From Davidsoniella eucalypti (Eukaryota; Ascomycota; Sordariomycetes; Microascales; Ceratocystidaceae): a DNA stretch of 64,000 nucleotides. The stretch covers positions 62,001-126,000 of the forward strand of contig RMBW01000068.1 in assembly GCA_004009845.1 (NCBI GenBank), in the 5' to 3' direction. The stretch's first letter is position 1, and each line of letters opens with the position of its first letter. The notes below the pieces were generated by a model. It was not told the DNA's origin. It did no database searches and saw only the letters and a list, made by a program, of their open reading frames with translations. Positions 12,868-25,000 of this stretch are shown here, piece by piece. The position numbers were made by a program, and so were the translations under genes.

Positions 12868-13663
12868 CAAACGCCAGATTATTGCTGATTCCCTCCTTAT
12901 CGAACGATTCTTGCTTCCGGACCCGATGATGGACAAACCGTGACCGGAGTGCACGACACAGTACAAAACTGCTTCTACCGGGCTCTCTGCCGGTCAGGAA
13001 TCCTGTGCGACCTGGAATCCCACTTCCGGCACAACGAGGAGGACTCTGGCCGACGAGCTGATTGGGGATCTGAGGAGGTTGGATTGCGCAAGCTTTACGA
13101 CCTGGCCACTATCACGCTCCACGGTGAACACTTCTCGAGGGAAGCAGCTACCATTCTGAACAAGATTTACAACAACAAGATTGGTAAATGCCGCCCCCCT
13201 CTGGAAGCTGGTGAACCCGATGGTGTTCTCCCAGGGCGGATCGATGGACCTGAGATCTGAAACTACGTTCGAGATACTACAACAACATATGTCAAAGACT
13301 ACATGAGCCTGGCTCTCCAGAACTGTGGGCATCCTTATCGCTCAAACTCGAGTTGAGGCCCATTAAGTGACCCGTGGGATGGCTCGAGAAACTCCCAGTT
13401 TGCCCTTCAGACTTGGAAAATCACGATGAGGACGCTTTTGTAGATCGTGAGGAGGGCTTCCTGGCCTGAGGAGTGGATGGGTGATGTTTTGATTGGTTTT
13501 TTTTTGCTTTCTTTTGATGTTTCTACCGCTGTATCTGGAGTTTCGCCCTTCTTGTTTCTTCTATACTGTTTTTACTATTACTTTTGCCTTACACTCCATC
13601 TCCACATTCCAACTTGGTCTTTACACCTTGAAATTGCCAAACTAACATTAATATACAGACACA
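12868..13663 (+). mobile_element. Insertion of about 0.8 kb inside tRNA-Trp, flanked by a 7-bp repeat
   Basis: This stretch separates the two halves of the tRNA-Trp gene. The word ACTCCAG occurs at the left edge (12861-12867, part of the anticodon loop) and again at the right edge (13664-13670), directly before the 3' half resumes with ATCA. That is what a target-site duplication made on insertion would look like. I see no terminal inverted repeats, no LTRs and no poly(A) tail at its end. Its first part is GC-rich and coding-like (see the relic at 12940-13469). Its last 200 bases are T-rich and resemble a 3' untranslated region. It could be a non-autonomous element that captured a gene piece, a retrocopy without its tail, or filler DNA captured during break repair. 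Confidence 0.6.
12940..13469 (+). pseudogene. Frameshifted coding relic, family not recognised
   Basis: Three reading frames in turn give protein-like sequence that would join into one polypeptide. The first runs to about 13185 and includes LYDLATITLHGEHFSREAAT. The second covers about 13187-13303 and includes LVNPMVFSQGGSMDLRSE. The third runs from about 13302 to a stop at 13467-13469 and includes HEPGSPELWASLSLKLELRP, with an internal TGA at 13368-13370. At least two frameshifts and one stop therefore break it. Codon choice (many C/G third positions) matches the intact genes here and differs from the surrounding AT-rich DNA. I do not recognise the family. The relic lies entirely inside the tRNA-Trp insertion, so it arrived with it. 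Confidence 0.55.
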
Positions 13664-13670
13664 ACTCCAG

Positions 13671-13706
13671 ATCAAAAGGTTATCCGTTCAAATCGGGTTA
13701 TGGTTA
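13671..13706 (+). pseudogene. tRNA-Trp, 3' half, displaced
   Basis: This is the 3' half of the interrupted tryptophan tRNA. It begins at A38 with ATCAAAAGG, has a T arm ATCCG-TTCAAAT-CGGGT (five pairs, one of them G-U, and a seven-base loop) at 13682-13698, then acceptor bases TATGGTT and a discriminator A. Joined in mind to the 5' half, the anticodon stem has one mismatch and the acceptor stem has two mismatches plus G-U pairs. The gene has therefore drifted since it was broken, or was already degenerate. It should no longer be functional. Confidence 0.75.
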
Positions 13707-16700
13707 GTTCATTTTTGGTATTACAAGATCATTACTGCCTTTTATCTTTTTTTTTTTTTAGCTTCGATAAGCTATTGAACTTAAGTTATTGCATATGGAG
13801 GACTAAGTAAAGGTTAGCTATCTATATGAGTATGGGAAGACTTTTGTACCTCATACATGACCACTCATCATCCATTTTGACACTTGGGCATAACTTTCAT
13901 ATACAGAACGTAGTGTACATCATGATGTTTTACTACAATATAGTCTAGTATATAGTCTTCAGAACTCAATATTCGAGCGCGTTGATACATAATAGGGATG
14001 AAATCGTGATCCGTTCAAGATGTACGGTGATCATGAGACAAGATGCATGACTTTACATCAATCTCTGGTTCTATACGCCCTAAAGTCTAGTAAAATACAT
14101 ACGAAATATGAGCTCATATTGTCCAAGATGAGACTAAAGTCGGTCGTTCAAGTCGACTAGTTAGGGACATAATCTCTTGTCCTTCATTTTGCAATTATAG
14201 TCTTATGGCTAAACACCATATCTCTCGAGAGACATAAGTCATATCGTACTGCTACTAAGTCCTTGATTTCTTTCACCAAAAGGGCCATCCGGCCGTTTTC
14301 ACATATGTGATCCCTAAGTGTCTAGGTCTGAGAAACGGATATACTCGGGTCTCCCATGATATCCCAATGTCCCGCCTAGTTATCGATATTGAATCACACG
14401 AGTACACTATGTCGTATGCGTACTACCGAATACATGACTACTTGGTGATATTACTACAGCCTCTCACACACTTACCGAAAGACTAATACTATTAGAACCG
14501 AGAGGCGAGGACACTCATGATATGATCCCTTTTAGCTTCAGATGACCCTTATCCAAGGGATATACAGCACCAGAATATGAAAAGTGCCGTCTCCTTCTTG
14601 ATCTTAAAGCTATATTGTATGGGTTGGTGTTTGAAGATTGCTTACTATATATGCTCAGACCGGGTACTTTGGATCATCTTCTATTTTTATTGTAGCCTTT
14701 ACGTTGCCAAATATGTATGCCTTTGTTGAGGTTCACCATTTGTATGAAGACTGTGAAACGGAGATCACCCTTCTCATTTAGCTCTTCCCTTTACTGAAAG
14801 TAGGTTGACTAGCGACTAAGTTCTCGAGCTTTCGTAGCTGAAAGAAAAGAAAAATAAGAGGGTTAACGGCAATTAAGCACAAGAGGCCACGTTGGTGCGC
14901 TCAAGAGCACACATATAAATGTACCCCTCCACACAGAAATCAATCTCCCTTGTCATACAGAGCTCGAATCGTGGCCCACGAAGTATTGCCTATATAGGGA
15001 GATCACAAAGGGCAAGTTAGAACGTATAGTAGAGAGCTTATAGTAAGCTTTGTAGATCACTAGATCTACACTAAGTTTCTTCATCTTAGTTACTCTATTA
15101 TGACACAGACATGGGAGAAATGAATGTCTGACTTGCTAGTTGTGTCTGCACACCAAGTCCTTGGCCTGCCTTCAATGGGATGTCTTGCTAGGGTGGCTAT
15201 AAGGGAAAGATAAACTTCTGGATGCTTAACCCTATTGTATGTCACCAACTCCAAGTGACTACACATATAGACATGACCAAAAGTTGTCAAACTGTACATT
15301 AAGTATATGTAATGATTCAAGTTCATCTGCAAGTCAAGAGCCAAGACAAAAACACCAATGCACTATCCGTGCCAAGAATGGGTCATTGGGAATTTGCGAA
15401 AATTGAAGCCAGAGCATCGGTATTGATATGACCGAATATTCCGATATATGCTGCAAAGAACGAGAAATAGATGAGGGGAAGTGTGTTACTGAAGGCATAC
15501 AAAGTGATGTTTCCTAGACGGGAGCGGCTATATGTTTAACCGCGACGTGAGGCTATACGTGGTATACAAATGATACATATTATCTTACTAAAAAGAGTGT
15601 AGATAAATGTACAGAACTACATAGTACGCGAATAATGGATGTGAGAGATAATGAAAGAGTGCCTCGATGATAGAAGATATCGATAAGAAGAACTGCCAGT
15701 AGTATTTATGCTGAGCTATTGGTATGACAGTTTCCTCCAGTAATAGCCTACAAATGCGACTTCGTGAGCGTGGTGCATTAGTTTGTGTCGTTTGTTAGAT
15801 GGGATAGATTCGATTAGAATGGGCTCTGCGAGAGTTGTATGCGAACACAGGGGGTTATGCAAGATAGCAGTGTACGATACACCGCCCCTGTTAGCATATA
15901 TACATGTACTACTAGTTGTCGGTGAAAGAACAGAAGTCCATACACATTAAGCTTTGATCTACAAGAAGTCACCACAATGCTGCGAACTGATAAAACCAGT
16001 AGATCGAGGCAAGTTCCTCAATATAAGAAGCAAAGTGAGAACCCCTTGGCCAGTTTTATGAACGCCCAGCAATTGGCTGGTTGGAATATCTCGGCGACGA
16101 AGAGTTTGATAGAAAAGCGAGTATTGTGTTCGTTAATGTGCTTAGAAAGAAAGGCTGCCCAATATTATTTATTAGACAGACTATTGACTTGATGGATGGG
16201 CGGAAGCCAGATGGAGGAAAGGACCGGAAATACAAGAGACAATATATATCACGTGATACACTACTAAAAAAGGCCATTCTCGGATGCTAGAACCACGGGG
16301 CAGGAAAAGGCCGGAAGAGAATAATGGATGAGAACTTGCCGAGCCGTCTGCCGATACAACGCAATTGGGAAAAGGCAGACACGAACAATATCCTAAATAT
16401 GACATGTTCAATCAGTCAGCTGCTTCTTTGCAACAAGTAAAGGAGCAAAGACAAAGGCCTCTACGAAGAGCCGAGAAAGAGTCTCGGAGCAAGGCACGTA
16501 GCATAAAAAGTGGAGTTGATAGAAACGGTGGAAGAAAGGAAGAAGAAGAAGAAGCTTCGGCGACGGCAGCTGTTAGACAAGAAGACCCGGGCCTGGACCA
16601 GCCAATAGGAAAAAGGACTGGTAAGCACCGTAGAATTTCCAGGGCTCAGGATTCTTAGCACATTGGCAGGTGCTTTAGCGATCTTGCCTCGAAATGAGTA

Positions 16701-17010
16701 AATGAATGACTGCAGGCAATTGCATCCAACTTCACCTATGCTGTGCTGCATTGGGACAACTTGCCTGCATTTATTTTGTGCTCTTATATTGGCTTTGATC
16801 CCGCCTTTTTGACGCCTCCCTGGTTTCTTCTTTGCTTTGCTTTGTTTTCGTTTTTCCCTCTTCCCTTTTTAACCTTTCTTGCTGTGGAGCACTTCGTTAA
16901 TAGGCTCATTACGTTTGGTAGCACTGCCCTCTTCTTTAATACGGACAGGGAAACAAGCAGACCGATTGAGGCTATCACCATCATAGGGCTTCCACACCAC
17001 CCAACACACC
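13707..17010. other. AT-rich spacer with a possible retroelement trace
   Basis: No intact gene is visible. Around 14546-14690 one frame resembles the part of Ty1/copia reverse transcriptase around the ALYGL motif, but it is short and broken (separate entry). The remaining DNA to about 15.9 kb is AT-rich with frequent stops. From about 16.3 to 16.65 kb the plus strand is purine-rich, and from about 16.75 to 16.9 kb it is pyrimidine-rich. This last part leads into the start of the NRAMP gene and probably holds its promoter. Confidence 0.5.
14546..14690 (+). pseudogene. Possible Ty1/copia reverse transcriptase fragment
   Basis: After a stop codon at 14543-14545 the frame reads LSKGYTAPEYEKCRLL, followed soon by LKAILYGL. 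In copia-type polymerases the order is a proline-glycine-aromatic motif (like LPEGY), some 10-20 residues, then a motif like LKKALYGLKQSP. Spacing and residues fit loosely, but the following SP and Trp are missing and the frame closes after about 50 residues. I found no long terminal repeats around it. This could be a chance resemblance. Confidence 0.25.
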
Positions 17011-19004
17011 ATGAATCGGCCGTCTCGCACCGACGAGCCTTATGAGGGCGAGGGCTACAACCAGAACCCCAATGATCTCAGCAACGACCTCACCACCAAC
17101 GCCGACCTGAACGGCATCGCCAACGCGCGCCATCTGCGCCGTGACGCCGATGCCGGCGCAGCCGCGGCCAGTAGTCTGGATGCGGAAGGGATACGAGATG
17201 CGCCCGATGGGGCTACCGACGACATTGCGGCGCCGGGCCGGCAAGAGGGGGCGGTGGCCGCAGAGGCGGCGATGGGCGGGAAGGACGCCCTGGGGGTTGT
17301 TGGACAGCAGGCTCTTGCTGCAAGTCGGGACGGCGATGTGGCAAATCTTGGTGCTGTGTCCACTATTAATGCCAACAACGTCCCTAACGCTAATGCCAAC
17401 TCTCTCGCCCGGAACGGCTTGGGTCCAGATGAAGCAGCGGAGCCAAAGACACCGCTGCAGAAAATCACTGCTCATCTACGCAAGTACTCGTCGTTTGTCG
17501 GACCAGGCTTCATGATCTCTGTTGCTTACAGTAAGCCCCCTCTCTTATATACACTGTTTCTGGCTCTCACTATCTCACATTTATATTGCCCATTTACTCA
17601 TACCCTCAACCCCCTCTGCATGTGCTGACCACATATCCACATATAGTCGACCCCGGAAACTACTCTACCGATGTCTCTGCTGGTGCAACATACCGCTTCA
17701 AGCTGCTGTTCATCGTGCTGCTGTCAAACCTGTTTGCAATCTTCCTGCAGTCACTATGCATCAAACTCGGAACTGTGACAGGCTTGAACCTGGCTTCGGC
17801 CTGCCGCGCCTTTCTTCCGCGCTGGCTAAACTTGACGCTGTACGTCTTTGCCGAGGCAGCCATCGTCGCTACAGACATCGCCGAAGTCATTGGCTTTGCG
17901 ATCGGTCTCAACCTGTTGGCCCCAAAGGTGCCGTTGGTAGCAGGCTGTGCCATCTCCATCTTGGATGTCATGGTGACGCTGTTGTTCTACCAGCCCCACG
18001 GAAGTATGAAGGGCCTGCGTATCTTCGAGATGTTCATCATGTGCATCGTGCTGGGTGTCGTAGTATGCTTCTGCATCCAGCTGTCTATGATCAAAGATAC
18101 GCCCGTCGGCGATATTTTCAAAGGCTATCTGCCATCGCGTGCTATCGTCGAGAGTAAGGGCTTGTACCAGGCCTGCGGTATCCTGGGTGCCACCGTCATG
18201 CCGCACAGTCTGTATCTCGGCAGCGGCATTGTGCAGCCGAGGTTGCGTGACTATGACCAGAAGCATGGCCTGCTCCCCAAGGAGCTTTCGACGCCTAGCA
18301 TACTTGATGGTAGCTCCGATACCGACGCGAGTTCGTATATTCCGTCTCTGCAGGCCGTGCGTCACTCGCTGTTCACGGCCAAGCTGGAGCTGGGTATCTC
18401 GCTGTTCACCTTTGCCTTGTTTGTTAACTCGGCCATTCTAATCGTCGCCGGTGCCTCGCTGTATGACAATCCTGCTGCGCCCGACGCCGATATCTTCGGC
18501 ATCCACCAGTTGCTGACGGAGAGCGTTTCGAGTGCTGCTGGCACTGTGTTTGCGCTGGCGCTGCTTCTCAGTGGTGTTTCTGCTGGTGTCGTGTGTACCA
18601 TTGCCGGCCAAATGGTCTCTGAGGGTGCCTTGAACTGGCGGTGTGCCCCGTGGTTGCGTCGCCTGATCACGCGTAGTATCTCTGTGATACCAAGCATCGT
18701 CATTGCCGGCGCCGTGGGCAAGGACGGTCTCAATGCGGCGCTCAACGGATCGCAGGTTGCGTTAAGTATCATCTTGCCGTTTGTGAGCGCACCGCTAGTC
18801 TATTTCACTTGCTGCAACAAGTTCATGATGGTCGTTCCTGGTGCCCGTGTACGGGTTCGTGGCGATGAGAGTGGCATTCAGACCGATGGCTGTATCAGTA
18901 TGGCGAACAAGTGGTACACAGCCGCTCTGGCTTGCCTAATCTGGTTCTTTATTGCAATTCTGAATGTAGCCAATATTGTCCTCATGGCCACGGGCATGGC
19001 TTAG
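17011..19004 (+). CDS. NRAMP-family divalent metal transporter (Smf-like)
   Basis: This is a proton-coupled transporter for manganese, iron or related divalent metals, in a plasma, vacuolar or endosomal membrane. There are two exons, 17011-17530 and 17647-19004. The 116-nt intron has a GTAAGC donor, a TGCTGAC branch site and a TATAG acceptor, and the product is 625 residues. The splice rebuilds the first-helix metal motif DPGNY (residues 175-179), of which Asp175 and Asn178 are expected ligands. The partner motif in helix 6, GATVMPHSLYLGSG, has Met358-Pro-His360. About 160 residues ahead of the first helix are a hydrophilic, Ala/Asn/Asp-rich cytoplasmic tail, longer than in most yeast Smf proteins. 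About 10 to 12 hydrophobic segments follow, and the C-terminus is hydrophobic. The start context is CACCATG. The sequence alone does not say which Smf paralogue, membrane or metal applies. Confidence 0.93.
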
Positions 19005-22000
19005 ATGTACTCACAGTTGTTGGAATGGCTGTGTAGTCAATACTTTTTGTCGGTGACCTTGACAAACGTATGGTGAGACAAGCTTGTTTTCTTGATCTTG
19101 CCTACTGTTGTCGGCTATACTGTGAGTGAATGATTACATTGTATTAGTCTTCTACCCAACCTTCCTTCCTCGTAGCCTCTTGCATGAGTCTATACGCCCC
19201 CTGTCCAAAAAAATGATAATTTATGTATGTGATATGCTTTTTCTCTCAGTACATACTCATATCTTATCTAGCCTGCTGTTTCTTGGTGAGGAAAAACTCG
19301 GGCAACAAGATACAATGCCCCGAACAAAGGTGCTCCTGATACAGCAGTATCACGATGTTAATCCTTAAGGGCTTGTATCAAATTCTTACATTACATTCGT
19401 CTCTCTTCATTTTGTGTTGTCTTATTTTACATCTTGCTCTTTCTTGTGTTTGTTGTTCGTTCTATATCGTAAATGAAAAATACACAGGAAGTTGTTTATC
19501 TTGCTTACAATCATATTGCCCCACCATATTATAAAGCTCGTTATCCCTTACAGTCGTGCTCTTACAGACCATCATTTATAATGATGATACTTGTCACAGC
19601 TCATTGCCGAGTTGGTTCGAGACGCATGATATTGGTGAAGTAACTATTGGCAACATCTAAATAAACAAATAAAAAACACTGTGTTGGAGTAACGGGCTAG
19701 TAGTTTCTTTCCACCGTATCTCATTGAAAAAAAGAGAGAAAAGACGCACTTGCGATGTGGCCCTGTGAAACTATCCGAGGAGAGCACATTGGTTATTATA
19801 CTATGTATCTCCATTATGATAATAGTAATATGGCAAGTTCTTGGCAGTAACAAAGAGAAAAAAAAAGTCGCATTCTTGAGATATGATGAAAAGGTGAAGA
19901 TCTTAATCATGATTTGGAATGTGATATCCTAGTCACCACACACTAAATAGATCGTCTACATGCACATATGTACGGCTTCCCGGATCTTTTGATGGTCAGA
20001 ATGTCTGACGGAGCGGAACAAAGACTTATGAGATTGTATGTAAGCAACCGAAATTAAGATGTCACTTGAAATCACCTTTCGGGGGGAAGATATTCAACTC
20101 GTTAGGGGCCGTAACATCTTCGGCAGTTGCTTCTTCCGTGACCATAGTTGAGACAAAAAGACTAAAAAACACCAAGCAACAAGGCGTAGTTACCGATTCA
20201 ACAAACAATTAACAATTACATTGTCGAGGGAGGGTGGAAAGTGGGTTATTTTGAGTCCAGCAAAACAAAGAAAGGAAGGAGGCTGAGTCATTTTGAGAAA
20301 ACGGGCCAACGTAACTACTTTTCCTGTCCATCATAGCCATTGAATTAGACGACATCACTAACAAGAGCATGTAACTTCTTGTTGCCTTTCCGCATATGCA
20401 TTGTGGGAATTCTTCCGAAAATACCTTTTTTTTCTTCTCTTGTCCCTTCTCCTTATCTCTGGTTAGGCTTGACTCGGGAGAAAGTGACAAGTCCATCAGG
20501 AAAAACTCGGTTGAGGATATGCGTTGGCACCAAGATTCATACATAAACGCGTAAGCGTTTAGTTGTCAACTTTCTCTGTACCTTTGGGAGATAGACGCCC
20601 GGCGAACCAAAGTAAGCAGCCGGTTCTTCACTGTCACAGGCAATTCCCGCGCAGTAGCTACTGTCTAGACCAAAGGAGTCCCATGTGACAGAGGGGTAGA
20701 CGAGGAGAGATGGTTGGGCTAGGAAGTAGCGCCTAGAGACCGGGCGGAGAGCAAGAGCTTTAGCGGATGAACAGCTAACTCGGCATGGGCCCAGAGGCGA
20801 CGTGCAGTTGATATGTGTAATATAGGAGAAAGAGAGAAATAGGGCGAAGGAGAGAAAGAAGTTGCTAAAACTAAAGAATAAAGCAAGAGTGGTAGGCTGT
20901 GTGTGTGCAGTGTGCATGTCTAGGGTGCATATACATTTGAGTTAGGTAGTGGCTAATGATGAGACAGCGTACGGCTAGGGATTCGGTTGAATTGGCAAGA
21001 TTAGACTGAAAAATAGAAAGGCGAGAGAAGATCAAGACAAGCTTCCGGTTCGGTAGACAGTATGAAACTTCAATATAATGAACCCGCGTATATTTTACGT
21101 TACGTGTATGTATGTACACAATGGGGTGCTTCATGTACGGTGAGAGTCTCCCATTCATATACGCGTGTCTTCCTACAGATTTGTATCTACAAAGTGAGAT
21201 ACTCCTCTGGTTGTACTGATATGTCATTATGCGGCTAATTCCACTCGATGTATACTGTCACCATAGCAGAAGGTGGTACATATGACGTGCGAAAATGGTA
21301 CCAAGAAATACTGACAGACAACATAAAGACTATCAAAATCAGATAGTATACACAACACCTTGAGCAACCAGAGACAAACGTGATTGTCTCTGTATTCTAG
21401 TTTTCTTTGTGTGGAGAGCCAAGCTACCACGATTTTTCAATGTAACCCGAGTGTTTTGAGGCTACTCAAGACGCCAATGTTGCAGTAAGAGTGGCTGTCG
21501 TTCTACATGTTAGACTGTGACGCACCTGATCTTAAGCATAGTTGAATCTGTGTATTGCAGAGATAGGCTACATGTATAATATAAAATGTAACAATGTCTT
21601 GTACCTTCCGTCTCTAGGCAAGATGACGTTCTCCAAGATTGCGCATAAATGAAGAAGAGAATAATCATTCTTCGTCTGTCGACTACAGCACCATAGCACG
21701 ATGGCCTTCTCGACTCCGTATCGATATATTCGGACAGATATAGGGGAAATACAGAGTATCACGGGGGGAAAACATGAGAGAAACGCCACCCGAGATTTGT
21801 CTCAGCTATCTCTGTCTGATTATGGAGAACAGTCAGCACTAGGCTATATTGTCTATATACATAACTCTCTAGTTGATTGCATGTGTATATCTGTATACAT
21901 GTGTGTGGTGATCTTCGACAACCATGCTAGTTTTCTATACATTGTATATAACAGATCTAAACATGAATATATGTACATGCGTGTATGTATGTGCAGGGGA

Positions 22001-25000
22001 AGAGTTTTCTCGGCAGAAACGAGTGGTACGTAGCCAACTCTGTGTGGATTTTCATTCTCCCAAGACTCATGCCTTTAGGCTTCAGACGGTCGGTATAGGC
22101 GTTGTACGATGGACAAAGGAGGGTTGTAGGCCGGGGACATAAATCAAGGAAGAGAAAGAAAAGGTAGGGCCATGACAATCACAAAGGTGCATATGTTCGA
22201 AGTTGCCAAGCTAGGAACAGCTATTTCCCACCAATCGGATAGAAACACGATATGATATAACAACTCTGGCTGGTATGTGATCTGTAAAATTATACATGTA
22301 GTCAGACTCACAACAATGAAAATCACTCATGTACGAAAGATGAGTCTTGATAAAGACAAAAAACATCAGCAGCCATCACAGCGTCTCACGTTGAACTCAG
22401 GGATATACAACAAACCTATCTAGGAGGACATGCCTTACATAAGGTACACACATGTCATATATATATACAATCATTCAATATATATACACGCCCTAGGCAT
22501 TCCCACAAGATCTCGAAACTCGCCGAGCACACAAACCATTACCGATGCCGATGATCCAGCCTCTAGGGGAGGGGGTGTCTAGACAAAAAGGAAAGCAGAA
22601 AAGTACTAGTTGCTTTTAACTACAGGCCACCACTTTCCAAGACAAGAGGAGGACTGAAGTGTTACCTGTAGATTCTGCTACCCAATACCATTCTATCTTA
22701 ACATATGCAGAAGGTCAAGGTACCAAGATATTACAAAAAGAGGAAAGCTGTAGGCGATTGTAAACGACACTCTCGTCAATGGCAGATGAAAACTTGTAGG
22801 TCTCAATTTTAACTCTGAGACCTCTTGCCAAGGGAGTACATAGCAGGTTGTCAAGACGTAATACAGGCTCAAACGGTGGAAGACGACTAATATAAGGTCT
22901 CGTTGGCCCTTGCAGTTCCTAGTAATACGAGGGATAGACTTAATGGTAACTATTTCGTATCCAGCGCTAGACAAACCAGAGAGGCACTTTTTAGGAAGAC
23001 ATACTTTGGTGCTCGTCTTCAGAGGATCAAGTCAGCTCTTCTTCTTCTTCAAAGATAAAAACTGATACGTACTATGATAAGTAGTCGAATACACAGGCTT
23101 ACAAATGTTGTTGCCTAGCGTCTAGAGCTGCATACTAATACAAATACATTGTATATATTGTACGTATATAGGTTGTCATCACTGATATTATAGACTGCCA
23201 GGGTCAGAAGCTGTCAAATATCCGAATTGGCAGGCCCCTATAGGGTTCTCCTACTTACAAGAACTTTCCTATTGACACGACTGGGAAAACATACAGATAT
23301 TGCCAGCAACGAGACCCTCTATCCACACCGGTTATTTGGACAGACCCAAGGTTGAACTGGAAGCAAAAGGCACACAGCACTGTAGCGAGATCGCCTATCC
23401 AAGAAAAGAAACAAAGATATACAGCAAGTTGGGTTGCTTGCCGTTAATACGTAGTGCTAGTCATACATATTACATGGTACATGGGTTGTTCTGGAGCAAG
23501 GTAAGGGGCCAGGGGATGAAGTTCTCCTCTTTCTAGTGGAAGGTCAAGTAGAAAGAACCTTGAAGTCACTGAGGACACAGGTTGAAACGAAACAAAGGCA
23601 ACTGTCCTCTCGTGTTCCGTTTGTTTTTCGTGCTTTTATTCTACGCTGACTGCGTATAGTTTTTATTACAGCAAGACATTTAGGCTGTGCAGCCACTGCA
23701 GGGCTGGTCTACAGGCTAATATGCTGAGGCTAATGCGCTAGGAGACCGACTGTCTAGTGAGATGACAGGTGCTTTTTAGGTCGTTTAGGCCTGGGACAGT
23801 GTTTTTCATTCTCCCGACCAAAGGGAGATGAGATTTGGAAGATCAAATGGGTTGATACTTATGATACTTTAGCATTAACTAGTTGTACTTGAACAGAAAA
23901 ACTAACATGTAGTAGTACCAACACTGGTTCAGTAAGATGTAAGGAAGTTATGATCAAACCGCATTATCTGGCAATGTTGTAGTCGAGGACAATCATCACA
24001 GCAGAACCAGAGATCGCTACAGCGCTCCCTTCCACGAACCATCAACAATACCCCTCCATGAAACAGAGGCCATGGACGAAGGAAGGGGACGCTGGTGGAA
24101 ATGGAAGACTGCATGAGCAGATCTACCGGCAAGATAGCACGGAGCGTGGATACAGAGAATAGACACTGTATATATGCAGGCACTTGGTGTTTTTTTTGTT
24201 TGTTTTCTTTGCACGATGGATCAGACAGGAAAATGGAGAGGGGCCTGCCTGTCTGTATCGATATGTCCAAACCAGAGAGAAAGCAGGGCAGAAGAACTTG
24301 AAGTTCCGCCTTGCCATCTGCTATAGCATCCTATAGGCCACGAGAAAGATTTTTCTATCTCTGTTTCTCTTTTTTCCGATCCAGGCTTGTGGCAAGCTTG
24401 AATATGCAAGGACTGCGAGATCTACTTGGTAAATCATCAAGCAATCCCAGAGACAGTAAAACAACAAGGACAAGAAAAGGGCGTAGAACCCAGAAATCCC
24501 CGGCGGCGATCATCTGGATCACCAGCTTAGATCGGCACAAAGCAGAGAATAACCACCGGGTTGCACGCAGAGGGTCGCAGCCTCGCGTTGTTTGTTGGCT
24601 GTATAGTGCAGAGGGATAGCAGATGGTGTGTTTGGTACACTATGACATAGCCATACAACGCAAAACGAAAAAGGACCCTGAGAATCTGCAGTCAAGAAAA
24701 GGGTTAACCCAAGTATGCGGTCATCGTGCAGACTTGGACTTGCCGCTTTGAATAGCGGACCAGACCCTATACAGCAGAGAGGTTCTCCTGAAGCGAAGTT
24801 TTGGTTCTTGGCTCTTGGTTAATGAGCCATGAGAGGCAAATAGACGCCTCAGACGCAGGCGTCCTATTTGAGCAAGTCGTAGCAGTTGGAGCAATATATA
24901 TTGTGCAGATACAAGAGGCACATTGGAAACCCTGTAACCCTACAGGTCCAAGATGCTGTTGTCGGTGCCCCTTCTTACTGGAGTAGCATTATTGGCGGAC

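Noticed and set aside
12994..13332. Minus-strand open frame of 112 codons in the tRNA insertion
   Set aside because: The plus-strand reading across frameshifts looks more protein-like and has codon bias like the intact genes. The minus frame is its shadow.
15090..15344. Minus-strand open frame of 84 codons, considered as a retroelement fragment
   Set aside because: I could match it to no reverse transcriptase, RNase H or integrase motif.
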